DNA of 64,000 nucleotides, from contig CAZART010000007.1 in NCBI GenBank assembly GCA_964487555.1, forward strand, positions 16,090-80,089. The letters are read 5' to 3'. The notes under the pieces were generated by a model. The model was not told the origin of the DNA. It did no database searches and saw nothing but the letters and a program-made list of their open reading frames with translations. Below, piece by piece: positions 26,048 to 33,527 of the stretch (positions within the stretch are counted from its first letter, which is position 1; each line of letters begins with the position of its first letter). The position numbers and the translations under genes were made by a program. The DNA is from CAZART01 sp964487555. GTDB taxonomy: Bacteria > Bacteroidota > Rhodothermia > Rhodothermales > VXPQ01.

Positions 26048-27754
26048 CTACCGCATCACCATGACCGGCCGCGTGACGGTCGTCGCGAGGGTCTCCATCC
26101 GCACGAAATAGACGCCGGGGGAGAGCCCCGACGCATCGAACCAGGCTTCGTGCGCACCCGCGCGACGCTCGCCGTCTTGAAGCACGGCTATCTCGCGGCC
26201 GAGTAGGTCGTACACCGAGAGCCTGACGTGCACGGTCTCCGCAACCTGGTATGGAATCGTCGTCGCGCCAGTGAACGGATTGGGATGATTCCGACCGAGC
26301 CCGAATTGAAGGACGGTCGGCCTTGCAGAGGGTGGAGAGGCAATCGGAAAGTCGAACCAGCTTCTGTCGGGTTCGAGAAGGCCGGTATCTACCATCATCT
26401 GCACGACCTCGTCCGCCCGTTTGAGCTTTCGTACCGACGCGATCCGATCATCCGATCGCGCCCACACGATTCCTAGCACGAAATCCTGCTCCTCGCCGGG
26501 CTGCATGTCGACGGGCCCCATCGAAATGAGGAATCGTTTATCGGAGGGGGTCTCGCGGCGTCCCGTGCCATCGAGATCCTCCATACTCCAGTAGTTTGGA
26601 GGATCTCCGGAGTACATGAAGGTCGTAGGTTCCGTGCCCGACCAGCCGAATTCACCCGCCGTAATGGGTTCTCCGTCTACCCGCCGTCCCCGCATTAAGG
26701 CGTACCCGTGCTCTGGAGCATAATACCGAAAGTATGGCGTCTTCGACAAATGGACGAAGGCGGTCATGGCGAGGCGCTCTCCATCCTCGTCGACGATGCC
26801 GTCGCGGTCGTTGTCTACGCCGTCGTCGGCGGGCGCCGGCAGGCCTCGCATAAAGTCGAAGCCGACGGCCGCGGGACGATCGCCGTAGCCGACGGATGTG
26901 CCGTCGATATCATCACCGTTGTAAGCAAAGCCGAGCCCCAGGATCGAGTCGCTTCCAACGTAGTCGTCGGCCGAATCGCCCACGTCGACGTCCGCATAAA
27001 ATCCGACATACGCATCCTCGAGCGGCTCCTCGCCTCCGTAGCGGAGTCTATAGGTGTAGAAGGTGGCGTGGTCGAGCGACTCCGTGAGAAAGGGTTGTGG
27101 GAAGACGCGGTTGAACGTCGCCGCCGACACCGCCGCCCCCGTCACGCTTACCTCCATGCGCAGCGGGTCGGTGCCCCAGTATCCGTGCGTTCCGGCGTCG
27201 TTCATGATCCACCAGACGACCTGGTCGCCGGTCACGGCGGGGCGGTCGCCCGCCTCCAAATCATAGTTGTCCGACACGCCGTCGCCATCCAGCACGGGGG
27301 CGCCGTGCTCCCAGGGCCATTCAATCATGTCCCTCGTCGGATCGTCGCCGTGTTCGTAAGCGCGGACGTCCTCAAGGGTGACCTTGAAAATTCGGTTGTA
27401 GGCAGCACAGTCGTCCGCACCCAGGGGACCAGGCTGAAATTCCGCCGGACTGTAATCGGGCCCCGTGATGCGCAGCTCTCCGCCTACCAGCCCGCCGATC
27501 CACAGACTGGCATTGAAGATGGCGCTCGCATTCCCCTCCTTCGGCACGCGGTACGTGTTGCCGGAGCCGTTCCAGAAGAGTAATCCGTTGTTGTAAACGA
27601 CCGCCGCGACGGAGTTGCCGTCCAATAGCGCTGTCGCAGCGCTGTCCGCGCAAGCCTGACCCGCGGCAGTCGGCGATATGAGGAAGAGGAATAGGAAAAG
27701 GAAGAGGGCGGCACGCACGACAGTACTCACGTCGGTGAATGGAACTTCCCCCAA
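26048..27754 (-). CDS. Secreted protein with type IX sorting tail
   Basis: 568 residues from the ATG at 27754; a GTG at 27730 would give a more compact signal peptide (VVRAALFLFLFLFLIS) and is possible. Mature N-terminal ~60-450: a beta-rich region with WIGGLVGGELRITG, YGDRPAAVGFDFMRG and Asp/Gly-rich DDGVDNDRDGIVDEDGE, a thrombospondin-type-3/EF-like calcium loop. This architecture is frequent in secreted proteins of Bacteroidota relatives but has no assigned enzyme function. The C-terminus (~480-568) is a FlgD-like type IX domain (NHPNPFTGATTIPYQV, VYDLLGREIAVL, SGLSPGVYFVRM, VMVMR), so export by the type IX system is likely. It sits between the RraA-like gene and the NlpC/P60 gene on the same strand. 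Confidence 0.85.
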   Translation of the reverse strand: MGEVPFTDVSTVVRAALFLFLFLFLISPTAAGQACADSAATALLDGNSVAAVVYNNGLLFWNGSGNTYRVPKEGNASAIFNASLWIGGLVGGELRITGPDYSPAEFQPGPLGADDCAAYNRIFKVTLEDVRAYEHGDDPTRDMIEWPWEHGAPVLDGDGVSDNYDLEAGDRPAVTGDQVVWWIMNDAGTHGYWGTDPLRMEVSVTGAAVSAATFNRVFPQPFLTESLDHATFYTYRLRYGGEEPLEDAYVGFYADVDVGDSADDYVGSDSILGLGFAYNGDDIDGTSVGYGDRPAAVGFDFMRGLPAPADDGVDNDRDGIVDEDGERLAMTAFVHLSKTPYFRYYAPEHGYALMRGRRVDGEPITAGEFGWSGTEPTTFMYSGDPPNYWSMEDLDGTGRRETPSDKRFLISMGPVDMQPGEEQDFVLGIVWARSDDRIASVRKLKRADEVVQMMVDTGLLEPDRSWFDFPIASPPSARPTVLQFGLGRNHPNPFTGATTIPYQVAETVHVRLSVYDLLGREIAVLQDGERRAGAHEAWFDASGLSPGVYFVRMETLATTVTRPVMVMR

Positions 27755-27854
27755 ATACGCTGACCCGTCGCCGGAGTCAGGGCACTCTTAAAGCCATCCG
27801 GGCGTACGCGGTTTCACGAAGACGTTGCGGCGGTCCACGACTCCTGAGTCGCGA

Positions 27855-28676
27855 TCAGGGATCGATCTCCACGGTCTCGTCCAGCGGACGCCCGAGCTGC
27901 TCGTACAGGGCGCGCCGGCCGGCTTTGTCTGAGTTGAGCACGTCGAGGGCGAGCTCCGCCACGCGCGCGGCGTGCGCTCTCGGCACCACGACCACGCCGT
28001 CGCCATCGGCGACGATCACGTCGCCCGGATAGACGAGGGCACCGCCCACCACGACCGGCTCGTTCACGGATTCGACCTCGTTTCGTCCCGGCCGGATTCC
28101 GCGTCCGCGCTGCTCGGCATCCAGATAGACGGGGATTTTCTGCAAAATGACTTCGTCCGTATCGCGAACGCTGCCGCTGGTGACGATGCCGCGCATGCCG
28201 CGAGCATACCATGCGAGCGAATTGTACGAGCCTATCGACCCCGTATCACCGTCGCCGCTCGCGTCGATCACGACGACGCTGCCCGGCTTGAGCAACTCTA
28301 CGAATGGCTCCGGCGAGATTTCGTTGTACCATTCGCCGCTCCACTGGGCAAAATCCTCTTCAGACATCGGATTCGGCACGACCCGGTTTGTCGGCACGTA
28401 TCGCACGGTTACCGCAATGCCACGGAAAATGTGGCTCATGTCCTCGACGTCGCGCCAGAGCGCCTCTATTTTCGTGTCCATCAGACCCGACCCGCGGAGA
28501 CCGACCACGTCCATTCCATCGACGACGTCGGCGACACGGAGCTCCTCATAGAGCGCCAGCAACTCCTCGTCGGTCGGGTCGGAGCGATCCTGCGCCGTTA
28601 CCTGTGCGACGGTAAACGGCAGCGTGATGGCGACGACGAGAAGAGCGAGGTGTCCAGATCGAGCGATTCGCTTCAT
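27855..28676 (-). CDS. RraA-like aldolase-family protein with signal peptide
   Basis: 273 residues. Residues ~35-265 match the RraA/HMG-aldolase fold: LRVADVVDGMDVVG near the start, the divalent-cation and substrate residues GSVRDTDEV (Arg171-Asp172) and YPGDVIVADGDGVVVVP. In HMG/CHA aldolases the Arg-Asp pair is catalytic and releases pyruvate; the same fold in E. coli RraA instead inhibits RNase E. What is odd is the N-terminus: MKRIARSGHLALLVVAITLPFTVAQVTAQ is a convincing signal peptide, so the protein should be periplasmic. Extra residues (EWYNEISPEPF) precede the active-site loop compared with short RraA proteins. It follows a KDPG/KHG-type aldolase by 31 bp, so the pair may work on related 2-keto acids. 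Its substrate cannot be read from sequence. Confidence 0.87.
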   Translation of the reverse strand: MKRIARSGHLALLVVAITLPFTVAQVTAQDRSDPTDEELLALYEELRVADVVDGMDVVGLRGSGLMDTKIEALWRDVEDMSHIFRGIAVTVRYVPTNRVVPNPMSEEDFAQWSGEWYNEISPEPFVELLKPGSVVVIDASGDGDTGSIGSYNSLAWYARGMRGIVTSGSVRDTDEVILQKIPVYLDAEQRGRGIRPGRNEVESVNEPVVVGGALVYPGDVIVADGDGVVVVPRAHAARVAELALDVLNSDKAGRRALYEQLGRPLDETVEIDP

Positions 28677-28707
28677 GGTTTACTTTTCAAGATGAATGGA
28701 CGACGAG

Positions 28708-29406
28708 CTACGCGGCCGCGCGGCCATCCTCTACGCTGCTGCGGAGAGTTCGTGCGTTGTCGGTGAGTTTGGCAAGATTGCCGTCTGCGATGGCTTGTTT
28801 GTCGAGAAGAGCGCTGCCGACGCCGACCGCCACGGCACCGGCGCGGATCCAATCGCCGGCGTTCGTGAGCGAGACGCCGCCGGTGGGCATTAACTTTAGG
28901 TGAGGCATGGGTGCAAGGACACCCTTGAAGAACGGCATCCCTACGATATCCGCCGGAAAGACCTTGATAATGTCGGCGCCGGCTTCCGTGGCGGACTGAA
29001 TCTCCGTGGGCGTAAATGCCCCCGGCATCGCCGGCAGACCATGTTCGTGCGCCACGTCGATGATTTCGACCTTGAAGATGGGACTCACGATGTACTGAGC
29101 TCCCGCCTCGATCGCTCGCCGTCCCGTAGCGGCATCCAGAACCGATCCGACACCGATATCCACCACGTCGCCCATACTCTGCGAAACCTCGGAGATGACC
29201 TCCAGGGCGTTCGGCGTCGTCATCGTGATTTCGATGGCGGTGATTCCGCCCTCGCGGATCGCCTCAACGATACGGATGAGCTTCTGCGAGTCGGGCATTC
29301 GCACGACGGCGACAATTCCCGAGGCCATCACACGGTTCAGTATCCGTGATCGCTTTTCGTCGGTCGCGGATGAGCACGTGGATAACGAGCTTGTGTTAGC
29401 GGACAT
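28708..29406 (-). CDS. eda: KHG/KDPG-type aldolase
   Basis: 232 residues, a class I aldolase TIM barrel with the Schiff-base lysine in IIKVFPADIVG (Lys148), general acid/base Glu59 (AIEITMTTP) and N-terminal GIVAVVR (Arg36). It should split 2-keto-3-deoxy-6-phosphogluconate or 4-hydroxy-2-oxoglutarate into pyruvate and a second product. The position of E. coli Arg49, next to the Glu, is Thr63 here, as in the EITFT-type subgroup, so the sugar-acid substrate may differ from the E. coli enzyme. A ~25-residue N-terminal extension rich in Ser/Thr precedes the barrel. The gene heads a likely pair with the exported RraA-like gene. A perfect 28-bp tandem duplication sits 18 bp upstream of the start. 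Confidence 0.9.
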   Translation of the reverse strand: MSANTSSLSTCSSATDEKRSRILNRVMASGIVAVVRMPDSQKLIRIVEAIREGGITAIEITMTTPNALEVISEVSQSMGDVVDIGVGSVLDAATGRRAIEAGAQYIVSPIFKVEIIDVAHEHGLPAMPGAFTPTEIQSATEAGADIIKVFPADIVGMPFFKGVLAPMPHLKLMPTGGVSLTNAGDWIRAGAVAVGVGSALLDKQAIADGNLAKLTDNARTLRSSVEDGRAAA

Positions 29407-29423
29407 GTATCGTTCCGTTCAAT

Positions 29424-29479
29424 CGGATAAGGCTCTCGGTTCTGAAGAAACCGGATAAGGCTCTCGGTTCTGAAGAAAC
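29424..29479 (-). repeat. Perfect 28-bp tandem duplication upstream of eda
   Basis: Two identical 28-bp units lie head to tail (29424-29451 and 29452-29479), 18 bp upstream of the aldolase start. Each unit holds GTTCTGAAGAAAC, an imperfect dyad. They could be a duplicated operator or a recent slippage event in the promoter region. Confidence 0.85.
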
Positions 29480-29574
29480 GATACACAGGATGCCAATCTC
29501 AACGTCTTCGCGGAAATGTCATGCGCACGGACGCGACGCCTCGTTCATACAAGACTGCGATATACCCGATAGGC

Positions 29575-29622
29575 AAAAAAAAAGCCTCCATCCGCCGAAT
29601 CCGAAGATTGACGGATGAAGGC
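29575..29622 (-). terminator. Rho-independent terminator of the DUF5666 gene
   Basis: On the minus strand an 11-bp stem (29622-29612 pairing with 29594-29584, one mismatch) is followed by nine T (29583-29575). It lies 58-100 bp past the stop of the secreted gene at 29680 and should insulate it from eda. This is the clearest intrinsic terminator in the window. Confidence 0.85.
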
Positions 29623-29679
29623 GGGGAGATCTTGCAGCGCTGACCCCCTGGCCTGGTCGCGCCGCAGCCTTCTCCCGTT

Positions 29680-32475
29680 TTATTTCGTGAGCGTCATCGC
29701 TCGCACCGATGTCTGATCGCCGACTCGGAGACGATATAGATAGAGGCCGCTGGCCGCCGAGCGACCGCTGTCGTGACGTCCGTCCCACCGGTAGGTGTGT
29801 GTACCCGCCGACAAGCTGCCGTCGACGAGCGTCGCGACGTGCTGACCCAGCAGGTTGAAGACGGCGAGTGAGACGTGACCGGCCGCCGATGCACCGAGCT
29901 CGAACGTGATGTTCGTCGTTGGATTAAAGGGGTTCGGATAATTCTGCTCGAGCCGGAACGAGCTCGGCAAATCCGAATTCGCCGACGACGTCGATGTCGC
30001 CGTACTCTCGATGACGAGCACACGATCAGCCTTCATGGTGCTTCCATGCTTGCCCGCAGACGCTTCCCCGCCGGCAATGACCTCGACATACGCACCCGCC
30101 TTCAGGTCATCGATCGTTAATGGCGCGTTGGCGCGTCCGACGATGAACGTTTCACCGTCGATCGCAAACGTGATATCCGCCAACTGAATGGTGTTTTCCG
30201 TCGCATCGCTTACCGCGCCGGAGACGACCACGCCGTCTTCGATTTTGATTTTCGTAGCGAGAATGCCGCCGGCTGCAGCGGTACCCTCGACCTCGACGGT
30301 CTGGCCCACTTCCAGATCAGCAAATGCGGCATCGCTGCCGTCCTCGTCCTTGATCGACGTGGCTGCCGTTACCGTCACATCAACGCCCGCTACGACGATG
30401 GCGTTGCCGTCGATCTCCTCGATCGAGCCGCTAACTTCTGCTTCAAAGTCATCATCCGTCTTCACCTGGATGCGGAGCGCGAGTAGTGATCCGTCCCCGA
30501 GCCGCCGGAACCTGAGCTTGACCCGCGTACCGACAGCGAGATCACCGACGGCATTGGCTCCCTCGACAATCGTCTCGGCGGTCACCAGAAACGCGACGTC
30601 GTTAACACGCAGCACGTCGCCGGTGAAGTCCGTGACGAGCCCCGCATACCGTCCCTCGTGGTGAAGTCGAGTGCGAACCTTGATTTCGGTCGCCACCCAT
30701 TCGCCCTCAGCGGCAATCGTGCCTTCGACCTTCGCTACCATACCGACGCTCAGGTCCTCGGCTCCAATCTCGTCGCCCTTCTGATTTTCAATCTCGGTGT
30801 CCCCGCTGATCGAGAACGTATGATCGCGCACCGTGATCTCAGTCGAAGAGACGGCTTCGATCCGGCCTGTGATCTCCACGTCGTCGTCCTTAAACGGCCG
30901 CTTTACCTTGATGCGGAGAGCGGTCAGTGAACCATCGCCACCCTCCCTCAAATGCACGAGCGCATGCAGGTCGACTTCGAGATCATCGAAGGTCAGGAAG
31001 GCACCGCGTTCGCCTCGGATCTCCGTCTCGTCGGTCACCTGAAACTCCGTGTCGCCCACCGTGGCGGTCCCCTCGCCGAGCGCCGTAATCGCACCACGCA
31101 GCACGACGCGGTTCTCCTGCTCGCCTTTCACCTCGATCTTTCGGGCGATCGTCGCGTCCCCCTGTACGAATCCTTCGACTTCCACGTGAAGCCCGGTAAT
31201 CAGATCGGAGAATTCGAGACGGCCGTCTCCTTTAATTTCGGTGTCTTCCGTGACGTTAAACTCGATGCCCTCGACCGTTATGGATCGATCGCCGCGTGCG
31301 GTGATCAGGCCTTCGACCTTGATGTAGCTGCGATCTTCTTCCTCCTCTTCGTCGTCGTCCTCAACCTTAATCTCGGTAGCGACATGCACGCCGGCCTCTG
31401 TCGTCACGAATTCGACTTCGACCTCCATGCCTACCTCCAGATCGTCCGGGCCTTCGGCCCCGTCGAACTTGGTACGGTCGGATATCTCCAGGTGAAAGCC
31501 GGCGACTTCTATGAAGCCGTCGCCGATCACGTCGATCTCGCCCTTGACTTCCTCTTCCTCGTCGTCGTCATCCTCGCGCTCGCCGCCGGCTTTCGTGATA
31601 ATGGACGTCGCAATCCAGCCATCTACCGAGTACTGCGCTTCAACGCGGACGCGCATCCGCAGCTCGAGATCGGATAGGGCCAGCAGTTCCCCGCTGTGCG
31701 AAGAGAGGAGGGTATGCTCGTTCACCGTAAACTCGACGCCGCGAATCACGATGGAAGTTTCTCCGACCGCCTGGATTCGCCCGACAAAGTCGATCGTCGC
31801 ATCCCGCTCACCCTTAACCCAGATCTGCAGGGCGGTTAACCTATCATCAGCTTCCTTCTTCACGCTCACGACCACCTGATGACCTTCCAGATCGGCGATG
31901 CTTATCTCGGCGCGGGCATGAAGCTTCGTGTCGGAAGTAACGGCGAGAAGGTATCCACCCACACTGATCTCGGAATCGGTTGCGGCCTCGACCGTCCCCG
32001 ACACGCGAAAAATGTTGGGATGATTGGAACGGCCACGAATCACGAAAGCCTCTCGGGCTTCGTATTCGCGATCGAATAGGTCTTCGATTTTTACCCGCAG
32101 GTGCCAGGCGGTCGAACGGCCTTCGAGAACCGCAACCTCTACGCTGCCGGTGAAAGAGCCGTCATCCTGCGGCGACAGTACGCCTTCGTATTCATCACCA
32201 TCGCCGGCGGGCTCCACTTCGAAGCTGCTTTCCGTGATGGTCGTGGCATCGAAATCGGACCCGGGCTCCACTTTGATGTAAATCGTTTCTCCCGCTACGA
32301 AGAGCCGGTCCTTCGTCGAAAAATCAGCGTTGCTGGAAAGGCTTAAGCCGTGCTGCGCCGCGGCCGGTATCGCAAAGGCGATGATGGCAGCAAGTGAAAA
32401 AGCCATCGCCTTAAATCGCCGTGGGTGGTAAGCTTTAAATCGCTGTGGATGACAAATTGTAATCAACGAGGTCAT
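29680..32475 (-). CDS. Secreted protein with nine DUF5666-like repeats and T9SS tail
   Basis: 931 residues. A long signal region (41 residues ending IIAFAIPAAAQ; ATG at 32475, alternative 32406) is followed by an Ig-like domain (~45-140), then about nine repeats of ~70-80 residues. Each has the DUF5666 pattern: V-x-G-x-I-x-A...I-x-V-x-G-x-x-F-x-V...T-x-I, then L-x-V-G-x-x-V-x-V-E-G and A-x-x-I-K-V (for example IKVEGLITARGDRSITVEG and VEITGRIEAVSSTEITVRD). Acidic runs (EDDDDEEEE, DDDEEEEED) separate several repeats. The C-terminus has the FlgD-like type IX tail (NYPNPFNPTTNITFEL, VFNLLGQHVATL, SGLYLYRLRVG). It may be a surface stalk or matrix protein with possible cation binding by the acidic linkers; no catalytic site is seen. 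A strong terminator follows. Confidence 0.9.
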   Translation of the reverse strand: MTSLITICHPQRFKAYHPRRFKAMAFSLAAIIAFAIPAAAQHGLSLSSNADFSTKDRLFVAGETIYIKVEPGSDFDATTITESSFEVEPAGDGDEYEGVLSPQDDGSFTGSVEVAVLEGRSTAWHLRVKIEDLFDREYEAREAFVIRGRSNHPNIFRVSGTVEAATDSEISVGGYLLAVTSDTKLHARAEISIADLEGHQVVVSVKKEADDRLTALQIWVKGERDATIDFVGRIQAVGETSIVIRGVEFTVNEHTLLSSHSGELLALSDLELRMRVRVEAQYSVDGWIATSIITKAGGEREDDDDEEEEVKGEIDVIGDGFIEVAGFHLEISDRTKFDGAEGPDDLEVGMEVEVEFVTTEAGVHVATEIKVEDDDEEEEEDRSYIKVEGLITARGDRSITVEGIEFNVTEDTEIKGDGRLEFSDLITGLHVEVEGFVQGDATIARKIEVKGEQENRVVLRGAITALGEGTATVGDTEFQVTDETEIRGERGAFLTFDDLEVDLHALVHLREGGDGSLTALRIKVKRPFKDDDVEITGRIEAVSSTEITVRDHTFSISGDTEIENQKGDEIGAEDLSVGMVAKVEGTIAAEGEWVATEIKVRTRLHHEGRYAGLVTDFTGDVLRVNDVAFLVTAETIVEGANAVGDLAVGTRVKLRFRRLGDGSLLALRIQVKTDDDFEAEVSGSIEEIDGNAIVVAGVDVTVTAATSIKDEDGSDAAFADLEVGQTVEVEGTAAAGGILATKIKIEDGVVVSGAVSDATENTIQLADITFAIDGETFIVGRANAPLTIDDLKAGAYVEVIAGGEASAGKHGSTMKADRVLVIESTATSTSSANSDLPSSFRLEQNYPNPFNPTTNITFELGASAAGHVSLAVFNLLGQHVATLVDGSLSAGTHTYRWDGRHDSGRSAASGLYLYRLRVGDQTSVRAMTLTK
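32408..32455 (-). repeat. 24-bp imperfect tandem repeat in signal region
   Basis: Two adjacent 24-bp units (32408-32431 and 32432-32455; 19 of 24 identical) encode HPQRFKAY and HPRRFKAM in the basic part of the DUF5666 protein's signal region. The duplication lengthens the n-region and may explain the unusually long leader, or mark an incorrect start choice. Confidence 0.65.
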
Positions 32476-32722
32476 ATCTATCCGTTAGGTGTGTTTTCCC
32501 GCTGCAGGTTCAATGTTCTACTCCTTCACTCACACCTATTGGCAAATGCAGTGCCGACATTCCCGAACGGACCGAGAAAGATGGGATGTAGATAGCCTGC
32601 CTGAGAGAAAACACGTGCTCGGCGGCATAGACGTGTGCCGGCAAAGCCCGTAACATAGCGAGAAGTGCGCACGACGCTCACACGTGTGTGCACGGGGTGC
32701 GCAGGTCGAAAAGAAGTGGAAC

Positions 32723-33523
32723 TTAGAAGCGTACTGCCACGAGAAAAGAGCGCGGCGAGGCGTGTAGCGTAAGGCGTGTCTGTTCGCCGTCGGCAGCCGC
32801 GTCCGTGAGCAGCGCATCGACGTAACCGAGCGCCCAGATGACGGCCGCTCCTTGAATTAACCCGCTCCGCGTCTTGTGCCAGCGGTTGAACGTGTTATAG
32901 CGGTCTTCAACGAGATCCTGATCGTCCTCGCTTGTGTACGCCGTTTCGGCCTCCTGTCGCTTGCGATGCGCGCCGACGGCCCCGACCGCGGCCGCCCCGA
33001 AAAGTGCAGAGATAATCCAGCCCTTCGTTTTGTGACCCTTGTAGAACTGACCCCAGCCCGGCAACACCATCGAACGCACGGCCGCGTCCGATCGCCGGTC
33101 CCTCATGACAACGTACCGGACGGGTGCATCCTCGACGGAAGCATTGCCTATCGCGAGATCGGATTTAATTTCGTCGAAGAATTCGACGATCTTCGGTGAG
33201 ATGAGCAGCGGATCTAGCTGTAGATCAGACGCGAGCTGCAGGGCGGAGATGAACTGGCGGCGCGATTCTCTGAGATCGCCTCTGTTGTAGGCTACTAAAC
33301 CCAGAATCGTGTGGATGTCGGTGAGCTGCTCGACCGTGAAATCGTTGTAGCGGCGAAGCGCTGCACGGGCCAGGCTATCGGCCTCCTCATAGTCGAATTG
33401 GCCGTATGCCCTCTGAATCTCAGCGACCACGGACGCTCCACCCGCCTGAGCGGCAGCAGGAGCGGCCAGCGCCAGACTGAATAGAATCGCGAGGTGAATA
33501 TGCCGCTTGCTTCCTTCGAGCAC
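32723..33523 (-). CDS. DUF5683-like membrane protein
   Basis: 266 residues. Signal peptide (MLEGSKRHIHLAILFSLALAAPAAAQ), a helical TPR-like N-terminal part (~30-130; YEEADSLARAAL, LGLVAYNRGDLRESRRQF), then the hallmark SMVLPGWGQFYKGHKTKGWIISALFGAAAVGAVG (~150-185), which is typical of DUF5683 proteins: a loop plus two membrane helices around a P-G-x-G-Q-F/Y core. A final hydrophobic segment (GLIQGAAVIWALGYVDALL) and a beta-like tail follow. The family is common in Bacteroidota and relatives but its role is unknown. It begins four bases after the Kelch gene stop, so the two are almost certainly co-transcribed. Confidence 0.82.
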   Translation of the reverse strand: MLEGSKRHIHLAILFSLALAAPAAAQAGGASVVAEIQRAYGQFDYEEADSLARAALRRYNDFTVEQLTDIHTILGLVAYNRGDLRESRRQFISALQLASDLQLDPLLISPKIVEFFDEIKSDLAIGNASVEDAPVRYVVMRDRRSDAAVRSMVLPGWGQFYKGHKTKGWIISALFGAAAVGAVGAHRKRQEAETAYTSEDDQDLVEDRYNTFNRWHKTRSGLIQGAAVIWALGYVDALLTDAAADGEQTRLTLHASPRSFLVAVRF

Positions 33524-33527
33524 TTCC

